From the NCBI GenBank assembly GCA_029261855.1, contig JAJDAN010000084.1, positions 1 through 51,118 of the forward strand: a stretch of DNA of 51,118 nt, given 5' to 3'. The notes under the pieces were generated by a model, which was given only the letters and a program-made list of their open reading frames with translations, was not told the DNA's origin and ran no database searches. This DNA comes from Deltaproteobacteria bacterium (GTDB lineage: Bacteria; Myxococcota_A; UBA9160; UBA4427). The position numbers and the translations under genes are program-made. How positions within the stretch are numbered: the stretch's first letter is position 1; each line of letters opens with the position of its first letter. Below, in pieces: positions 41,239 through 50,994 of this stretch.

Positions 41239-42554
41239 TTCGGCCCGCTCGCCTTGCGGGGCCGCCTGCGCCGCCTGCGCGGGCGCCGGTCCCCGCCTTC
41301 CGGTCGCGGCTCAGGCCGTGTCTGGGGCCGTGTCTGGGGCCGCGTCTGAGGCCGAGCCTCGCCACCGCCTCGGGATCCGGCTGTCCTCCCCTCTTGCCGC
41401 ACCGGGGCGACGTCCGACTTCGGTTGGCCACCTTCCTGTGCACGCGGGCGACCGCGACGGCTCCGTCGCCGGCGGCGGGGACCGTTGGGCTTCGCTGCAC
41501 CATCGGCGGCAGCCGCTTCGCTGCGGGGTGCCCGATCGGGAGCTGGCTTCCCGGCCGGCGGACTCGCGCGACGCTCGCCGCGCACGGGCTTGCTCGCGCG
41601 ACGCCCGGCGCCGGGCCGACCCGGGCCCGGGCTCGCGACCTCGACCACCTTCCGGAAGGGGGACGGAGGAGGCGATACCGGTCTCACCGGAGCATCCAGG
41701 TCGTCGTCTTCGTCCAGGTCGCGGCCGCCGCGACGGAGCTGCTCGTCGCGGCCGGCGTCTTCGATCAACGCCATCACCTCCGCCGTATCGGTCTTGCCCA
41801 CGGGCGCCTGGAAGGCCCCGCTCAGCTCGGTATCCGGCTCGAGACGGTTCTTCTGGAAGAGAGACCAGATCTCCTGGCCATAGGGCCGCACGGGAGTTTC
41901 CGGGGCGAAGCGCGCCAGGAAACGATTCAGGTTGTCGACGTCCCGCAGCAACAGCTTCTGACTGGAGGGGTTGTGGGCCGGATCCACGGACTGGGGGAAG
42001 TCGATCACCACCGGGCCATCGGCGCTCATGAGCACGTTGAAGTCCGAGAGGTCGCCGTGGACGACGCCGGCGCACAACATGCGGACGACCTCGCGCAACA
42101 GCTGGCTGTGGATCTCGCGCGCTTCCGCCGACGAGAAGGTCAGATCGCCGAGCCTCGGTGCGGGCCTGCCCTGGCTGTCCTTGATGAGCTCCATGACGAG
42201 CACACCGTCGACGAAGTTTCGGGGCGCCGGCACCCGTACGCCCGCGTCGCTGAGGCGATAGATCATGTCGACTTCGGTGCTGCGCCAGGCGTCTTCGTCC
42301 TTCTTGCGACCGTGCTGCGTGCGCTTGCCCATGGCACGCTGGTCGCGCGAATTGCGCGTCCGCCGGCCCTCTGTGTATTCCGAGCGATGCTTGAAAGTGC
42401 GCTGGTGGGCCTCCTTGTAGACCTTCGCCACGCACTCCTCGCCACCGGCGACGACTACGTAGACCTGCGCTTCCTTGCCGCTCATCAGGGGCCGGACCAC
42501 CGACTGGATGATTCCGTAATCCAGCAGGGTCTCGAGGCTCTCGGGCGCTTTCAT
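41235..42554 (-). CDS. RIO1-type serine protein kinase with long basic tail
   Basis: A 439-residue protein. Residues about 1-255 form a RIO kinase: S-G-K-E-A-Q-V-Y (loop near 25-32), catalytic Lys44, V-H-G-D-L-S-D-F-N with Asp168 and Asn173, and I-D-F-P-Q with Asp185. Residues about 280-439 are a disordered, Pro/Arg-rich region with R-P-Q-T repeats and an Arg cluster near the C-terminus, a likely RNA-binding tail. RIO kinases act in ribosome maturation in archaea and eukaryotes; coupling to DarP supports a ribosome role here. The start follows GGAGG about 13 bases upstream; GTG codons further upstream are possible but add unlikely residues. Confidence 0.88.
   Translation of the reverse strand: MKAPESLETLLDYGIIQSVVRPLMSGKEAQVYVVVAGGEECVAKVYKEAHQRTFKHRSEYTEGRRTRNSRDQRAMGKRTQHGRKKDEDAWRSTEVDMIYRLSDAGVRVPAPRNFVDGVLVMELIKDSQGRPAPRLGDLTFSSAEAREIHSQLLREVVRMLCAGVVHGDLSDFNVLMSADGPVVIDFPQSVDPAHNPSSQKLLLRDVDNLNRFLARFAPETPVRPYGQEIWSLFQKNRLEPDTELSGAFQAPVGKTDTAEVMALIEDAGRDEQLRRGGRDLDEDDDLDAPVRPVSPPPSPFRKVVEVASPGPGRPGAGRRASKPVRGERRASPPAGKPAPDRAPRSEAAAADGAAKPNGPRRRRRSRRGRPRAQEGGQPKSDVAPVRQEGRTAGSRGGGEARPQTRPQTRPQTRPEPRPEGGDRRPRRRRRRPRKASGPK
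41314..41349 (-). repeat. 12-base tandem repeat coding R-P-Q-T units
   Basis: Three tandem copies of a 12-base unit (GGCCGTGTCTGG, the same again, then GGCCGCGTCTGA on the plus strand) encode successive Arg-Pro-Gln-Thr units in the tail of the RIO kinase. Copy number could vary between strains without shifting the frame. Confidence 0.8.
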
Positions 42555-42712
42555 GCTCGCTAGGGGTCCTCCGGATGCGAGCACTGCCCACACGAATCCC
42601 GATCATACCGCCTTGGGGCGTCACCGCGACGCCGCCGCCCCGCGACCGGGCTTCGGGTCTATGCTCCGCCTCATCGAAACGCGGGCACGCCGGTTCGAGC
42701 GCAGGGAGGAAC

Positions 42713-44395
42713 ATGTCGTCAGCGAGATTCTCGAAGTGGGGCCTCGGCCTGTTGCTCGCGGTCGTCGCCCTCGGACTGCTGGTCTGGCTCAACGCGGCCA
42801 GCGTCATGCTCTTCGTCGTGGGCCTCGCGATGGACCTTCGCACCTCGGCGGGACCCAACCAGCCCGTCGTCTGGGAGACGGGAATCGACCCCGAAGGCCG
42901 GGCCCCCGCGGATCGCCCGCCGAACATCGTCCTGATCCTGGCTGACGACCTCGGCTGGAACGACCTCAGCTTCCGCGGCGGCGGCGTGGCCGGGGGCACC
43001 GTTCCCACCCCGAACATCGACTCGCTGGCCACGGACGGGGTTTCGTTCGCAAACGGCTATGCGGCCAACGGGACCTGCGCGCCGTCCCGGGCGGCCCTGC
43101 TTTCCGGGCGTTACGGAACGCGCTTCGGCTTCGAGTTCACCCCGACGCCCCCTGGCATGCAGCGCATCGTCGGGGCCATCGCGTCCGGCGGAACGCGCCT
43201 GCGCCCGCCCATCCCGAACGAGACTCCGAATGAGAACGGCGGGGGTAGTCTCGACTACGCCGACATGGGGATGCCGGCGTCCGAGATCACCGTCGCCGAG
43301 CTACTCGCCGATCGCGGCTATCACAACGTGCACATCGGGAAGTGGCACGTGGGACGCACCAACGGCATGGCCGCCGAAGACCAGGGTTTCCACGAGAGTC
43401 TTCTCATGGCCAGTGGCCTGTACCTGCCGGAAGACGACCCCGGGGTCGTGAACGCCAAGCAGGACTTCGATCCCATCGACCGCTTCCTGTGGGCCGCGAT
43501 GAACTACGCCGCCTCCTTCAACGGGGGCGACCTGTTCGAGCCGCGCGGCTACCTGACGGACTACTACACCGAGGAGGCCGTCAAGGTCATCGAGGCCAAC
43601 AAGGACCGTCCCTTCTTCCTCTATCTGGCGCACTGGGCACCGCACACGCCGCTGCAGGCGACCGTCGCCGACTACGAGGCCCTCGGTCACATCGAGCTGC
43701 ACCGCGAGCGCGTCTACGCGGCCATGATCCGCGCCCTCGACCGCGGCGTCGGACAGGTCCTGCAGGCGCTTCGAGACAACGGCCTCGAAGAGAACACCCT
43801 GGTGATGTTCACGTCGGACAACGGCGGCGCGGGCTACATCGGGCTCGCCGAGGTGAACGCGCCGTTTCGCGGCTGGAAGATCACCCTCTTCGAGGGTGGG
43901 ATCCATGTGCCGTACCTGATGCGCTGGCCTGCGAGGCTTCCGAAGGGCGTCGAGCTGACGAACCCGGTCCACCACTTCGACATGTACGCGACCGCCGCGG
44001 CCGCCGCAGGCGCCGCCCTGCCGACGGACCGGAAGATGGATGGCGTCGACCTCGTCCCCTACGCCACGGGCGAAGCCGAGGGCGTCCCGCACCGGACGCT
44101 CTTCTGGCGCAGCGGCACCTCGCAGTCGGCCCTCGTCGACGGCTGGAAGCTCAACGTCAGCGACCCACCGGGCCGCGAGTGGCTCTTCGACCTCGAGAAC
44201 GACCCAACCGAGAGCGTCGATCTCGCCAATGCACGACCGGACAAGCTGGCCGAACTGAAGGCAGCTCTCGCCGCCCACAACGCGGAACAGCTGCCGAGCC
44301 GCTGGCCGAGCGAGGGCTCGTTCTCTGTCAATATCGACAAGGACCTGAGCCTGCCCGACGCTCCGGACGACGAGTACATCTACTGGTCGAACTGA
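42713..44395 (+). CDS. Membrane-anchored sulfatase
   Basis: A 560-residue type I sulfatase. One N-terminal hydrophobic helix (about residues 10-43) anchors it, with the enzyme domain presumably in the periplasm. N-I-V-L-I-L-A-D-D-L-G-W starts the domain with the metal-binding Asp pair. Cys122 in C-A-P-S-R-A-A-L-L-S-G-R is the residue oxidised to formylglycine. H-I-G-K-W-H and S-D-N-G-G are the other active-site motifs. A formylglycine-generating enzyme is not encoded in the window. GGGAGGA lies three bases before the ATG. The substrate class (steroid, aryl or carbohydrate sulfate) is not evident. Confidence 0.92.
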   Translation: MSSARFSKWGLGLLLAVVALGLLVWLNAASVMLFVVGLAMDLRTSAGPNQPVVWETGIDPEGRAPADRPPNIVLILADDLGWNDLSFRGGGVAGGTVPTPNIDSLATDGVSFANGYAANGTCAPSRAALLSGRYGTRFGFEFTPTPPGMQRIVGAIASGGTRLRPPIPNETPNENGGGSLDYADMGMPASEITVAELLADRGYHNVHIGKWHVGRTNGMAAEDQGFHESLLMASGLYLPEDDPGVVNAKQDFDPIDRFLWAAMNYAASFNGGDLFEPRGYLTDYYTEEAVKVIEANKDRPFFLYLAHWAPHTPLQATVADYEALGHIELHRERVYAAMIRALDRGVGQVLQALRDNGLEENTLVMFTSDNGGAGYIGLAEVNAPFRGWKITLFEGGIHVPYLMRWPARLPKGVELTNPVHHFDMYATAAAAAGAALPTDRKMDGVDLVPYATGEAEGVPHRTLFWRSGTSQSALVDGWKLNVSDPPGREWLFDLENDPTESVDLANARPDKLAELKAALAAHNAEQLPSRWPSEGSFSVNIDKDLSLPDAPDDEYIYWSN

Positions 44396-44408
44396 CAGAC
44401 CGGAACTC

Positions 44409-44429
44409 CTCTTGCGAAACTCGCAAGAG
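44409..44429. terminator. Perfect 8-bp hairpin after the sulfatase gene
   Basis: Arms CTCTTGCG and CGCAAGAG with loop AAACT lie between the sulfatase stop and the ribosome site (AAGGAG) of the selenoprotein gene. It may stop or attenuate transcription from the sulfatase promoter, or shape the leader of the next gene. No T run follows. Confidence 0.5.
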
Positions 44430-44455
44430 ACTCGAAGGGGAAAGGAGAACACGCC

Positions 44456-45262
44456 ATGAGCGATTCCGCCGGGCTCGCGACCTGGGTCCCGAAATTCGAC
44501 GCGTGGAAGGCAGAGGCGATCCCGATGTTCGGCGCCGGCAAGGCGAAGGAGGCCTTCGCGAGCTACCCCTGGGTCACCACCACCGGCGACCCCTTCGTCC
44601 GGCTCGATAAGCCCGCGTCGGAAGCGCGCTTCGGTCTCATCACGACGGGGGGCTACTCGATCGAGGGGCAGCACGAGCGGTTCTCGGGCTTGCCGGACTT
44701 CGGCGACTCCGCGCCGGACTTTCACGCAATTGGGCTCGACGCCGACCCCACGACGTTCCGGATCGACCACCACGGCTACGACCATCGCTTTGCGAAGGAG
44801 GACTTCAACGCGAACCTGCCGCTCGACCGACTGAAGGAGATGGTCGCCGACGGCGAGCTCGGGTCGGTCGCGAACGACACGATCGTGCTGATGGGGCTGG
44901 TTCCGAACGTCGCGCCCCTGGTCGAGGAGACGATCCCGCGCATCGTGGAGAAATTTCGTTCCGATTCCGTGGAGGCGGCGCTCCTCGTTCCCTCGTGACC
45001 CGTCTGCCATCAGACCGTGAGTCTGATCGCACGAGGTCTCGAGTCGGCGGGAATCCCGACGGCACTGGTTTCGGTGATGCCTCCGCTCAGCAGCGCAGCG
45101 CGACCTCCCCGCCAGCTGATCCGCCGGCTCAACATCGGCGCCACCGTGGGCCGCCCCGGCGACGTTGCGGGGCAGAAGGACACGCTCCGCCGCATGGTCG
45201 CCCTGATCGAAGACGCGGCGGCCTTCGGGGCCGTAGACAAGGACGCAAAGGACGCATCGTGA
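44456..45262 (+). CDS. Selenoprotein, glycine/sarcosine/betaine reductase B-like family (UGA = Sec)
   Basis: Read through the in-frame TGA at 44996-44998, this is a 268-residue protein with selenocysteine at position 181. The codons around the TGA give L-L-V-P-S-U-P-V-C-H-Q-T-V, the U-P-x-C-H-Q motif of the proteobacterial selenoprotein-B-like family. The same frame stays open and conserved-looking afterwards (S-L-I-A-R-G-L-E-S-A-G-I-P-T) until TGA at 45260-45262. The N-terminal half includes G-L-I-T-T-G-G-Y-S and a H-H-G-Y-D region. A SECIS-like hairpin begins 10 bases after the TGA. Known relatives are redox selenoproteins with poorly known substrates. A plain truncated protein of 180 residues is the alternative, but would end exactly at the active-site motif. 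AAGGAG precedes the ATG. Confidence 0.88.
45009..45027 (+). promoter_or_regulatory. Bacterial SECIS-like hairpin
   Basis: ATCAGAC (45009-45015) and GTCTGAT (45021-45027) pair perfectly over seven bases around the loop CGTGA. The GU of the loop is at 45017-45018, 18 bases after the UGA, within the distance expected for SelB-binding elements in bacterial reading frames. The hairpin lies inside the coding sequence. Confidence 0.8.
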
Positions 45263-45275
45263 AGATGGAAGCTCC

Positions 45276-46088
45276 ATGCCGGACGCGCTGATCACGGAAA
45301 GAGAAGGTCGCGTCGTGACCCTCATCAACAACGACGCCCCCTACAACCGCATGACCCTCGACTTCATGGACGAGCTCGAGGAGCTCGTCCCGAAGCTCGC
45401 CCGCGACGCGAGCGTCGGTGCCGTCGTGATCCGCGGCGCCGGGGACGAGCACTTCTCGGTGGGGATGAACCTCAAGCAGCTCGGCGAGGGGACCCGGCGC
45501 AAGGGGAGCTTCGAAGGCGTGCTCGACCAACGCCTGCGGGTGATCTCGAAGATCGAACGCATGTCGAAGCCCTGGATCGCGACGCTCTACGGCTTCTGTC
45601 TGGGGGGCGGGCTCGAGCTTCCCCTCGGCTGTCACTTCCGGCTCGCCGCGCAGGACGGTGCGCAGATCGGGCTGCCCGAAATGGATCTCGGCACGGTTCC
45701 CGCCTGGGGCGGAAGCGCGAGGCTCGCCCGCTGCGTTGGCCGAGATCACGCGTTGGACATGATCCTACGGGCGAAGAAGATCAGCGGCCCCGAAGCCCTG
45801 CGGATCGGACTCGTGCAGGAAGTCTGGCCAAACGACGAGCTGCAGGCCCGCGCCCGGGATCTCGCTCACGAGCTTGCCGCCCAGCCGTCCGGGGCGGTCG
45901 CGGGCGTGCTCGACGCCATCGTCGGGTCCGGCGCCCTGTCTCTCGAAGAAGGCATCGCGGCGGAAAGACGAGCGGTCGTCGCCACCTTCGGGACGAAGGA
46001 GAACCAGGAGGGCATCCGCGCGTTCCTCGAGAAGCGAGCGCCTGTCTTCTACCCGGAGAACGACTCGAGTCCCGATTCCGACACGTGA
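45276..46088 (+). CDS. Enoyl-CoA hydratase/isomerase family protein
   Basis: A 270-residue crotonase. Both hydratase glutamates appear to be present: one in G-G-G-L-E-L-P-L-G-C-H and one in G-L-P-E-M-D-L-G-T-V-P-A-W-G-G. The CoA-binding loop is H-F-S-V-G-M-N-L-K. True hydratase activity is therefore likely, unlike the crotonase inside the hyp operon. It begins 13 bases after the selenoprotein ends, with GGAAG before the ATG, so the two are probably co-transcribed and may act in one pathway. Confidence 0.88.
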   Translation: MPDALITEREGRVVTLINNDAPYNRMTLDFMDELEELVPKLARDASVGAVVIRGAGDEHFSVGMNLKQLGEGTRRKGSFEGVLDQRLRVISKIERMSKPWIATLYGFCLGGGLELPLGCHFRLAAQDGAQIGLPEMDLGTVPAWGGSARLARCVGRDHALDMILRAKKISGPEALRIGLVQEVWPNDELQARARDLAHELAAQPSGAVAGVLDAIVGSGALSLEEGIAAERRAVVATFGTKENQEGIRAFLEKRAPVFYPENDSSPDSDT

Positions 46089-46234
46089 ACCGGGTCGATC
46101 CGCCTGGTGGGTAAACTTCCTTCAGCTCCGGATCTCCGCACCGGGGACGCGCGCGAGGCTGTCCGCGTAGCCCGCCGCAGCCTGGCGGCACCGCGCGGGA
46201 ATCGGGTCAACTCGACCTGTGGGCGGGCCGATCC

Positions 46235-48043
46235 ATGGGGTCGAACCCACCGGACCTTCGCGTGCATCCGCAGTTCTTCGAAGCCTGCTTCACCATCCTG
46301 CTGGCGTCCTCCCTGGCGCTCTACACACTCGTGTTCGGTCAACCGGGTCGTGCCCGGCAGCTCTTCCTCGCACTGATCGGATCCATCGTCGTGTGGTCCG
46401 GCGGCGTCGCCCTGAGCCGGGCGCTGAGCGATCCGGCGGCTGCCAACCTGGCGGTGCGCGCGTCCTTCGTCGGCATCTTCGCGTTGCCACCCGTCTGGTA
46501 CGCGCTCGCGCTGCACCTCACCCGACGCGCCGAGTCCCTGCGCGCCTCCGGTGCAAGCTGGCTGCTGGCGATCCCGTCCGGGCTCGCCCTCGTCTGCGTG
46601 GCGACCAACCCCTGGCACCACCTGTACATGCGCGATCCCAGCATGATCAACGTCGCCGGCCCTCTCGACTGGGCCGGCCCGCTCTTCTGGGCATGGGCAG
46701 CGTGGGCCTATCTGCTCGTCTTCGGCGCATCCGTGCGCTACGTCGGGTGGTCGTGGCGACTGGTGGCCGGTGACGCACGCTGGCGAGGCGGTCTCGTCGC
46801 GGTCGCGTCGATCCTGCCGCTCAGCGGCAACGTCGCGCATCTGCTGGGATGGACCGCAGCGGGCCACGACTTCACACCCCTGCTGCTCGGCGCGGCGACG
46901 GTCATGCTCTTCGTCGCGGATTGGCGCTTCCGCCTGCTCGACACCCTGCCCATCGCACGCCGGGACGTGATCGAGCAGCTGCGCGACGGCGTCATCGTCG
47001 CAGATGCCCGGGGCGTGATCCTCGACATGAACCCCGCCGCGGAGCGCATGGTCCATGCACCCCTCGCCGAACTGGTCGGCAAGCCCATCGTCCGCGCCGT
47101 CGCGGCCCAGGCCGTCGACCGTTTCGACTTCGACGAGACGGCCTTCAATGCGGCGGTCGTCCAGATGTGCAGCTCTGCAACGGGCTTCGAGACCCAGGTG
47201 GAGAACTACGAAGGGCTCCACTTCGAAGTGCGGGGATCCGGCGTCCGCGATCCCGGCGGCCAGATCTCCGGCCTCTACGTCATCATGCGCGACATCACGG
47301 TACGCAGCCGCCTGGAAGAGGTGCAACGCGAGAGCCGTCGCGCCCAGACGATCGCGAGCCTGGCCGCAGGCATCACGCACGAAGTCAACAACCCGCTCTC
47401 CTATGTCCGCGCCAACCTCAGCCACGTGCTCGACGTACTCTCGGAAGCGAGCGACAAGGACGACCCTACGATCGCCGAGGTGCGAGGGGTGCTCGCCGAG
47501 GCGCTCGAGGGGGCCGACCGCATCGGATCCATCGTCGAGCGCGTCCGTAAGTTCACCCACACCCGCGGTGCGAAGCGCGAGTCGATCTCGATCGCGTCCA
47601 TCGTCGAGGAAGCCTGCCGCCTGAGCGTCCGCCGACCAAGGCTCGCGATCGAGCTGGCGACGGACGTGGCAGAAGATCTCCCGGACGTCTTCGGCTTCCG
47701 CGACGGCCTGCTCGAGGCCGTGCTCAACCTCCTCGACAACGCACAGAACGCGCTGGGGGACGACGGCGGCGCCATCCAGATCCGAGCGTACGCCTGCGGC
47801 ACCGCGGTCCGTATCGAGATCGAAGACGACGGTCCCGGCGTCCCCGACGGAGCTCGCGAGGACATCTTCGAGCCGTTCTTCACCACCGAGCGCAGCGACA
47901 CCGGGACGGGGCTGGGCCTGGCCATCAGCGGCAAGCTGGTTGCGGACCTCGGTGGCACGCTGACCCACGAAGCCCCCGCCGGCGGTGGTTCGCGCTTCGT
48001 CATCGAAGTGCCGGTGGGCGACGCCGGGTCGAAAGGGCCGTAG
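46235..48043 (+). CDS. Sensor histidine kinase with 7TM N-terminus and PAS domain
   Basis: A 602-residue membrane sensor. Residues about 10-230 contain roughly seven hydrophobic helices of the 7TM histidine-kinase type. A PAS domain follows (D-V-I-E-Q-L-R-D-G-V-I-V-A-D near 245, with D-I-T-V-R-S-R-L-E at its end). The H-box T-H-E-V-N-N-P-L carries the phospho-acceptor His382, and the ATPase domain shows N-L-L-D-N-A-Q-N-A, D-D-G-P-G-V-P and G-T-G-L-G-L-A. No receiver domain or response regulator is encoded next to it, so it is an orphan here. The ribosome site is weak. Confidence 0.9.
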   Translation: MGSNPPDLRVHPQFFEACFTILLASSLALYTLVFGQPGRARQLFLALIGSIVVWSGGVALSRALSDPAAANLAVRASFVGIFALPPVWYALALHLTRRAESLRASGASWLLAIPSGLALVCVATNPWHHLYMRDPSMINVAGPLDWAGPLFWAWAAWAYLLVFGASVRYVGWSWRLVAGDARWRGGLVAVASILPLSGNVAHLLGWTAAGHDFTPLLLGAATVMLFVADWRFRLLDTLPIARRDVIEQLRDGVIVADARGVILDMNPAAERMVHAPLAELVGKPIVRAVAAQAVDRFDFDETAFNAAVVQMCSSATGFETQVENYEGLHFEVRGSGVRDPGGQISGLYVIMRDITVRSRLEEVQRESRRAQTIASLAAGITHEVNNPLSYVRANLSHVLDVLSEASDKDDPTIAEVRGVLAEALEGADRIGSIVERVRKFTHTRGAKRESISIASIVEEACRLSVRRPRLAIELATDVAEDLPDVFGFRDGLLEAVLNLLDNAQNALGDDGGAIQIRAYACGTAVRIEIEDDGPGVPDGAREDIFEPFFTTERSDTGTGLGLAISGKLVADLGGTLTHEAPAGGGSRFVIEVPVGDAGSKGP

Positions 48044-48169
48044 CCGCGCCGGGGGTCGCTCGCAGGAAGTGAGATGCCGTGCGCAGCGACTCGGCCCCGC
48101 CCAGGTGCGCAGGCGGCCGCCCGGCGACGACCACTCGCGAATCGGCACGCCGCGTGCCACCCTCCCCAC

Positions 48170-49447
<1,278 letters not shown>

Positions 49448-49448
49448 C

Positions 49449-49472
49449 CCGAAGCGCACGACGCGGCTTCGG
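49449..49472 (+). terminator. Hairpin after citrate synthase
   Basis: CCGAAGC and GCTTCGG arms enclose a ten-base loop that can add a further GC/GC pairing. It begins two bases after the gltA stop and lies before the end of the convergent TetR gene. No T run follows. Confidence 0.5.
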
Positions 49473-49527
49473 TGTGCCGTGAGTGAGGACAGGTCGGGCG
49501 GGTGTTCGGCAGTCCATACGACCATGG

Positions 49528-50994
49528 TCAGCGGGAACTCACTCGGATCGAAGCGACCCCCAGCAGGCCCTGCTCGATGACGCGTGCCGCGGCGCCGACC
49601 TCGACGCGGCTCCGCGCCCTCGCACCGAAGGCGCTGAGCAACGCGACCATCACCAGGCCTTCGGAGTCGATGTCGCCGAAGCCTCGCGGCGCGAGGAAGG
49701 AAGACATCCGGCGTCTGCCCCAGTCGAGCGCGGGAGCCGAGCTGGCCCGCAGCGTGGGATCCTGCAGCGAGGCGTCGACCCACACCCGGATCATCGCTGC
49801 TTCGTTCGCCTGGGTGACGTTGTAGCGGTGCAGCCAGAGGCGGAGCGCCCTCGCGGGTACGATTTCGCCCTCCCCCGGAGCGGGAATCTCGGCGAGGACT
49901 GCGGACACACTCCGGATCGCGCAGGTCGTCAGCAGCCGCGCCAGCTCGTCGAGGTCCTCGAAGTAGCGGTAGAAAGTGGCACGGGACATGCTGGCCGCTC
50001 CGGTCACATCTCCGACGCGCGTGCGGTGGTAGCCGCGCTCGACGAACACCTTCCGGCCGGCATCCAGCAGGGCTTCCCGCGTTCGAATGCCCGCCGCACC
50101 CAGATCGGGTGGAGTCCCGTCCCGGGCGAAGGCGCGGGCGATCGCAGAGTCGAAGGGGACGATCGGTGGTCGCCGTCGCTGCGGCGGATGGACGTTGATC
50201 TTCTCCTGCAGACCGAACAGGGACCGATGAAGGACGTCGGCCAGGGCATCTCCGACCCTCTCTTCGCTGTAGCACCCACTGTAGTGCCTGCCGTAGTTCC
50301 TGTTCCCGTCCGCATCCGAGCGCAGGATCCGCGCCATGTCGTGGGTGCGACTGACGCAATCCAGCAACAGCTGGATCACGGGATCGAGCTCGCGCGCGGG
50401 GAGACGCGTCGCGACGATCCGGGCACGGATCTTCGCGACGGTTCGCAAGCGCCAGCGTGCCGAACCCGTGGCGACGGTCTCGTCGCTTTCCGATGCCGCC
50501 TGAAAGGCGTGGAAGACCGACTGATAGCGTGCGTAGATCGCCGAGTAGCGCGAGACCCACGCGCGCAGGGCGGTCCAACCTGCCGCATCCGCCGTCAGCG
50601 GCTCGAGCGCCTCCGTCGATGCGCCCAGCTGACGCGCCACCTGCCCCGACAGGTGACGGAAGATCTCCGCCTTGCTCGAGAAGTACTGGTAGAACGACGC
50701 CCGCGAACAGCCGGCCCGCTGCGCGATCGAGTCGATACTGGACGGGTCGTAGCCCTCCTCTCCGAACACCAGGATGGCCGCATCGAGGATCGCCTGCTGG
50801 GTGCGCTGGCCGCGTGCGCCGACCTGGGGGTTGTCGGCAAAGGGGGCGCGGCGGACGACGTCCGGAGGCGCATCGACCCTGTCCTCATCGATGGGAATGG
50901 CGGCTCCTGCTCGCTCGTCAAAATCTAACAGGACTGTCGTAGATCTCGCCTTCTGACTTGTGGCCTTCTCAGACGGCCTAGATGTTGGGTCCAA
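49528..50994 (-). CDS. Tandem TetR-domain regulator with disturbed 5' end
   Basis: A protein of about 488 residues with two complete TetR units. The first helix-turn-helix runs from Q-Q-A-I-L-D-A-A to S-F-Y-Q-Y-F-S-S-K; the second, some 240 residues later, from R-E-A-L-L-D-A-G to T-F-Y-R-Y-F-E-D. Each is followed by its own ligand-type helical region. The start is uncertain: no ATG, GTG or TTG occurs in frame between the probable insertion-sequence end near 50959 and the first helix-turn-helix. The listed start is a TTG within the insertion-sequence end. The original start was probably displaced by the insertion, so the gene may be silent or newly expressed. Confidence 0.75.
   Translation of the reverse strand: MDPTSRPSEKATSQKARSTTVLLDFDERAGAAIPIDEDRVDAPPDVVRRAPFADNPQVGARGQRTQQAILDAAILVFGEEGYDPSSIDSIAQRAGCSRASFYQYFSSKAEIFRHLSGQVARQLGASTEALEPLTADAAGWTALRAWVSRYSAIYARYQSVFHAFQAASESDETVATGSARWRLRTVAKIRARIVATRLPARELDPVIQLLLDCVSRTHDMARILRSDADGNRNYGRHYSGCYSEERVGDALADVLHRSLFGLQEKINVHPPQRRRPPIVPFDSAIARAFARDGTPPDLGAAGIRTREALLDAGRKVFVERGYHRTRVGDVTGAASMSRATFYRYFEDLDELARLLTTCAIRSVSAVLAEIPAPGEGEIVPARALRLWLHRYNVTQANEAAMIRVWVDASLQDPTLRASSAPALDWGRRRMSSFLAPRGFGDIDSEGLVMVALLSAFGARARSRVEVGAAARVIEQGLLGVASIRVSSR

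Noticed and set aside
45017-45262. Separate small gene starting at GTG 45017
   Set aside because: It is in the same frame as 44456-44998, starts inside the SECIS-like loop and has no ribosome site. It is best read as the C-terminal part of the selenoprotein.
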